Shown here piece by piece: positions 60,547 through 64,000 of a DNA stretch of 64,000 nt. The stretch is taken from assembly GCF_014649535.1 (NCBI RefSeq), contig NZ_BMTF01000011.1, positions 1-64,000 on the forward strand, given 5' to 3'. The notes below the pieces were generated by a model. The model did no database searches. It was not told where the DNA came from and saw nothing but the letters and a program-made list of their open reading frames with translations. Both the position numbers and the translations under genes were made by a program. The DNA is from Streptomyces gelaticus. Its GTDB lineage: Bacteria > Actinomycetota > Actinomycetes > Streptomycetales > Streptomycetaceae. Within the stretch, counting starts at the first letter, position 1, and the number at the start of each line of letters is the position of its first letter.

Positions 60547-60604
60547 GCATTCATCCTGCACCTCCGAACGCCGGTCGCCCGTCGCCTCCGGCCTCCTCGC
60601 GCGG

Positions 60605-61180
60605 TCACTCCCGGAGCCCCGCGCGACCGCGGCCGGCCGCGGTCGCACCCGCCGGTCCGCCGATCGCACCGTACGGGCCGTGCGCGTCGTACGGATCACC
60701 CCGCTCCCGGCCGCGCTCCAGATCCTGCTGCCGCTCCCTGTCCTGCTCGTCGAGGCGACGGAGCATTCCGTGCACCCGGTCCATCGACTCGTCGGCTGCG
60801 TCGATCGCCTCCATGCACTGCCAGTAGAGCCCCTGCTCATCGGTCTCGCAGGCCACTGCGACCAGCGCCATCCCCACTTCCCCGAGCAGTGTGCCCAGTC
60901 CCGTCAGCGTCGCCCGGGGCTCGGCGAGCCCGGAGAGCTGCATGGCCCGCGCCACGCCGGCCCGCGCCGCCGGGTGGTCCAGCGCACCGCCGCTCCGCCC
61001 GCCGATCTCGCTCAGCCCGCGCGCCTCGCCCCGTAACTCCTTGGGCCCCTCGGCCGCCAGGCGGCTGCCGATCGCCTGGGCCAGTGCCTGTGCCTGCCAG
61101 GCCTCCGCGATGATGTCCGGCGTCCCCCTGCTCTGGGCCAGAGCGCGCCGACTGACTCCCACAAGCCGTTCCGCTTCCAT
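60605..61180 (-). CDS. DUF6099-like hypothetical protein
   Basis: A 191-aa helical protein (RALAQSRGTPDIIAEAWQAQALAQAI, then WQCMEAIDAADESMDRVHGMLRRLDEQDRE) with a Gly/Arg-rich tail. I recall this as the actinomycete DUF6099 family; that name is from memory of the pattern. It lies 58 bp upstream of the LLM gene on the same strand. Function unknown. Confidence 0.65.
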   Translation of the reverse strand: MEAERLVGVSRRALAQSRGTPDIIAEAWQAQALAQAIGSRLAAEGPKELRGEARGLSEIGGRSGGALDHPAARAGVARAMQLSGLAEPRATLTGLGTLLGEVGMALVAVACETDEQGLYWQCMEAIDAADESMDRVHGMLRRLDEQDRERQQDLERGRERGDPYDAHGPYGAIGGPAGATAAGRGRAGLRE

Positions 61181-61303
61181 GCGTTCCCCCGTCCGTACGA
61201 AAAGCCGCTCACCTCATTCATTACCCACAGTGAGGTCACTGGTACCGAAAAGCCAGGGGAATTCGGAAATCTGTGGACACTATCTCGATAGTGGATAAGT
61301 TGA

Positions 61304-61672
61304 TCACTCCGAAGAGTGACGATTGCTTGATCCCGAGGGGTCCTGTCGTCCCGGCACCGGGAATCGGGACTCGTTCCGGTCGATCTTCTCCGACAGTGCC
61401 GTGAGCGGGTCGATCCCGAGCACCTCGCAGAACTGCAGCAGATACGCGAGGACATCCGCGACCTCGTCCGCGACCCGGTGCGCCGTCTCGGGCCGCTCCA
61501 TCACCCGCGCCGACTCCTCCGGCGTCAGCCATTGGAAGATCTCCACCAGTTCGGACGCCTCGACGCTCAGCGCCGCCGCCAGGTTCTTCGGGGTGTGGTA
61601 CTGCTCCCAGTCCCGTGCGGCCGCGAACGCGGCGAGCCGTCGCTGCAAGGCACGTACATCAAGTTCTGTCAC
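61304..61672 (-). CDS. MazG-like nucleotide pyrophosphohydrolase
   Basis: This 122-aa protein has the four-helix MazG/dCTPase pattern: HTPKNLAAALSVEASELVEIFQWL (about 26-49) supplies the ExxE, and VADEVADVLAYLLQF (about 67-81) the ExxD, both metal-binding. It probably hydrolyses (d)NTPs to monophosphates. GTG 61672 overlaps the stop of the AAA ATPase gene (GTGA), so the two are coupled. Confidence 0.88.
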   Translation of the reverse strand: MTELDVRALQRRLAAFAAARDWEQYHTPKNLAAALSVEASELVEIFQWLTPEESARVMERPETAHRVADEVADVLAYLLQFCEVLGIDPLTALSEKIDRNESRFPVPGRQDPSGSSNRHSSE

Positions 61673-62916
61673 GGCCCCAGGTCTACCACCGTCACCCCGG
61701 GGGTCGCCCTTCCCCTTGCGGCGCCCGGCTCCGCGACCGTCCCGACCAGTCTGAGACGCCCGGCCGCCCCGACCGAGACGGCCAGGGACAGCAGTTCGCG
61801 CAACTGCCTGCCGTCCAGGTCACGGTCGAGTCCGTCGGCCAGCACGGTGAGGGTCTGCATGGCCGACGGCACCTCCCCCGCGGCGTCCACCGCCAGCGTC
61901 CCGGGGCCGGTGAGCAGCGCGAGGGCGAGCGCGAGATACCTCAGCTCGCCGTCCCCGAGCCGCCCGACCGGAGTCGACCGGCCCCCGCCCCGCCCGACCG
62001 TGGCCCGCAGTGATCCGTCCGTGAGCCGCTCGGCGCCCAGCGCGGTCACCGGCCCCGCGCATCCGGCGTGCGCCGCGGCGACCAGCCGGGCATGGCGCTG
62101 GGCGCATTGCTTGCGCGAGCGCTCCAGCACCGCCGCGAGGTTGTCGCAGCCGCGCCGCAGCCTGCCGTCCCCCGGCGGCACGGGGGCACGCATCCGCTGC
62201 GGCTGCGGTTCGCACGCGAAGACCGACCACAGGGCCACGACCATCTGTTCGGCGGCGGCCAGCACCCGTAACTGCCCCTCGGTCCGGCCCGCGACCCGCA
62301 GCGGCAGCAGTGCCGTACCGAGACGGTCGTCCGGAAGCGGCGCACGCGTCACCGGGACCGCGCCGGCGGTGTGCCAGGCCGCCTGGACCGTGGGGCGCCC
62401 CGGATCGCGCAACGCGGTGCTGAGCAGGATCTCGCCGCCACCGGTGAGCCGTTCGCCGACGATACGGAGAGTGGGCTCCGCCTGGACGGCGACATCGAGC
62501 CGCACCGGCCCGGCCGGACCGTCCGCCGTGCAGCCGATCCGGAAGCCGCGGCGGCCCTGCGCATCGGCCGCGGCCCCCTCCGGCACGCAGCCCGCCGGGT
62601 CCGGGAACACCTCGTCCAGCGGGTCCCCGGCGGCCAGCCTCGCCAGCGCCTCGTACGCCCGCAACGCGCTGGACTTGCCGCTGCCACCGGGCCCCGTGAG
62701 GAGCGTGACCGGACCGAGGGGGAACGTGGCACCCCGGTGCGAGGCGAAGGCGGACAGCCGCAGTTCGGTGACGACGGGTCCGGCAGGACGCTCCGGCCCC
62801 TCGGTGACCCGCGCGGCTTCCGGACGGGCCGGCGTGCGGGCGACGGGCACGCCATCGCTCGCCCCGGGGGGAGCGGTGGGCAGTGACGGGGCGGCTTCCG
62901 GGCGGAGTGCGGTCAT
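61669..62916 (-). CDS. AAA/SMC-type ATPase, RecF-like
   Basis: This 415-aa protein has a Walker A TGPGGSGKSSALRAYEAL near residue 73 after VVTELRLSAFASHRGATFPLGPV, the start typical of RecF/SMC-like ATPases. A signature-like GRLGDGELRYLALALALLTGPGTLAVD near 310-337 has the ABC-type Q/S-loop-helix shape. The N-terminal 45 residues are disordered. No long coiled coil is visible. It is coupled to the MazG-like gene, suggesting a shared nucleotide- or DNA-related role. Confidence 0.78.
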   Translation of the reverse strand: MTALRPEAAPSLPTAPPGASDGVPVARTPARPEAARVTEGPERPAGPVVTELRLSAFASHRGATFPLGPVTLLTGPGGSGKSSALRAYEALARLAAGDPLDEVFPDPAGCVPEGAAADAQGRRGFRIGCTADGPAGPVRLDVAVQAEPTLRIVGERLTGGGEILLSTALRDPGRPTVQAAWHTAGAVPVTRAPLPDDRLGTALLPLRVAGRTEGQLRVLAAAEQMVVALWSVFACEPQPQRMRAPVPPGDGRLRRGCDNLAAVLERSRKQCAQRHARLVAAAHAGCAGPVTALGAERLTDGSLRATVGRGGGRSTPVGRLGDGELRYLALALALLTGPGTLAVDAAGEVPSAMQTLTVLADGLDRDLDGRQLRELLSLAVSVGAAGRLRLVGTVAEPGAARGRATPGVTVVDLGP

Positions 62917-63024
62917 GGGCGGACGGTATGCGGGCCGTCGACCGGCGAATCGTTCCGCCTGAACGACTTTCCTACGATCGGAGTACGTGAACGGCTCGCC
63001 CCGCCCCGGCAGCCCTCCCGTGGA

Positions 63025-63423
63025 CTACGAACCGGGAAGGCCCGCCGGGGTGACTCCCTCGACCTCCATGCCGACCGGGGACAACAGGAAGACATTCCGG
63101 TCGACCCGGTGCATTCCGCTGCCGAGGCCGAAGACCACCCCGCTGGTGAAGTCCAGGATGCGCTTGGCGACATCCGTCTCGGCGCTGGTCAGGTCGAGCA
63201 GCACCGGGATCTGGCCGACCAGGTACTCGGCCACCTCCCGTGCGTCCGCGAAGACCTGGACCCGCAGCACGACGAGTCGCCGCTGCTCGGACGCCGGGCT
63301 CTCGTCGGGGACCGTGCGGTGATCCACCCTGGACGGCCACTCGTTGCGGCTGCGCAGCGGCACGACCTGGGCAAGCCCCTCCCACTGCTCGTCCGTGACG
63401 TCGTACCTGTCGTACCTGCTCAC
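63025..63423 (-). CDS. SepF-family cell-division protein paralogue
   Basis: This 132-aa protein has the SepF C-terminal domain: RVQVFADAREVAEYLVGQIPVLLDL, then AKRILDFTSGVVFGLGSGMHRVDRNVFLLSP, close to the canonical fold. The N-terminal linker is short and has no clear membrane-binding helix, as expected for Streptomyces extra SepF copies. GTG 63423 begins SRYDRYD. It probably binds FtsZ or modulates other SepF proteins. Confidence 0.88.
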   Translation of the reverse strand: MSRYDRYDVTDEQWEGLAQVVPLRSRNEWPSRVDHRTVPDESPASEQRRLVVLRVQVFADAREVAEYLVGQIPVLLDLTSAETDVAKRILDFTSGVVFGLGSGMHRVDRNVFLLSPVGMEVEGVTPAGLPGS

Positions 63424-63527
63424 CGGACCACCCCGTCTGTGCTTCGGTTGGCGTTGCGCCGGCTGCGCTCGCTGTTCATCGGGCAATTCTCTCGCCACTC
63501 ACCCGTTCGGCGTACCACCGACACGGT

Positions 63528-64000
63528 TCATGGCCCGATCGACACCGCCGGAGCCCCGTCCGCGGCTTCCCCGGCGGCCCTGAGCCGGTGCGCTTCCGCA
63601 CTCATGTCGACGGGGGTGAACCGTACCGGAAGCCGGACAAGCGCGCGGTGGAAGGGTCCCGGACGCCACGTCAGCCCACTGACCGGTACAGCCAGTTTCG
63701 CATCGCACAGCTGGCTGGTGAGCTGCTCGATCGCGGTCATCGCGATGAGCAGCGCCGGCTGCTTCGCCGGGCACCGGTGCGGACCTGCGGACCAGGCGAG
63801 GTGGGCGCTGGCCCCGGAGCGCACCGCGAGGTCCGAAAGGCCGGGCGTGGAACGGGTGTTGGCCGCCGCGTAGGAGACCAGGAGGAGTTGTCCCGCGCGC
63901 AGCCGCACGCCGTGGAACTCCGTGTCGTGGCGCGGGTAGTGGGCGGCCAGGTTGGCCAGCGGCGGGTTCTGCCAGAGGACCTCGTTGATCGCCTCGTGCG
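63528..64000 (-). CDS. Cytochrome P450, C-terminal part (runs off window), ExxW variant
   Basis: The last 157 residues of a P450 are visible. The heme site reads SAGPHRCPAKQPA, with the axial cysteine present. Upstream the K-helix reads NEVLWQNPPLANL, where nearly all P450s have ExxR; here the arginine is tryptophan. This resembles CYP157-type enzymes of Streptomyces, described with an EQSLW-type motif. The start lies beyond position 64,000. No redox partner is visible, and the nearby conservon is too distant to link. Confidence 0.85.
   Translation of the reverse strand, partial: HEAINEVLWQNPPLANLAAHYPRHDTEFHGVRLRAGQLLLVSYAAANTRSTPGLSDLAVRSGASAHLAWSAGPHRCPAKQPALLIAMTAIEQLTSQLCDAKLAVPVSGLTWRPGPFHRALVRLPVRFTPVDMSAEAHRLRAAGEAADGAPAVSIGP

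Overview
The window reads as chromosome from a Streptomyces species. Coding DNA is GC-rich with strong third-position GC bias. It carries actinomycete hallmarks: a Scr1-type HTH/DUF397 pair with an anti-sigma-type ATPase, a four-gene conservon (cvnABCD), an F420-type luciferase-like oxidoreductase, a SepF paralogue and a P450 fragment. Everything here was judged by reading; no database search was run.

Region 1 (about 0.5-25.4 kb) is a defence island. Its first operon encodes a 2121-aa protein that joins a Hanks-type Ser/Thr kinase to a DEAD/DEAH helicase with a DUF1998/MZB zinc domain. It is followed by a SNF2-type helicase resembling DISARM DrmD, a 1373-aa Eco57I/PglX/DrmMI-like adenine methylase and a lysine-rich histone-H1-like protein. 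After a small regulatory trio (DUF397, HTH, anti-sigma ATPase) comes an McrB/McrC/UvrD-type helicase operon. The McrB-like protein has two apparent modified-base reader domains in front of its AAA motor. Last is a divergent pair: an N6-methylase-like HTH protein whose catalytic motif reads DPPA, and a TIGR04141/DUF6119-type protein.

Region 2 (25.4-48.6 kb) is mostly ordinary chromosome: a degenerate cysteinyl-tRNA-synthetase-like protein, the conservon with a flavin monooxygenase, and a cluster that looks like aerobic anthraniloyl-CoA breakdown (CoA ligase, fused monooxygenase/old-yellow-enzyme, enoyl-CoA hydratase, acyl-CoA dehydrogenase, RidA). It continues with a cationic amino-acid-type permease, ornithine carbamoyltransferase, arginine deiminase, and the RNA-repair pair pnkp-hen1.

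Region 3 (48,569-58,332) is a 9.8-kb integrative element inserted inside hen1. A large serine integrase sits beside attR, and the stranded native 5' end of hen1 survives just beyond it. The element supplies a divergent replacement 5' end, so hen1 stays open but is chimeric. Inside are a GntR-like regulator, a strikingly AT-richer block (about 50.5-55.5 kb) with a Rep-like protein carrying four 21-bp repeats, a tandem array of small winged-helix proteins, a small serine resolvase with inverted repeats upstream, and several orphan small genes. I saw no capsid, terminase or conjugation genes.

Region 4 (58.3-64 kb) returns to chromosome: homocysteine S-methyltransferase, an F420-type oxidoreductase, a DUF6099-like protein, a MazG-like pyrophosphohydrolase overlapping an AAA ATPase, a SepF paralogue, and the C-terminal part of a P450 whose ExxR motif reads ExxW.
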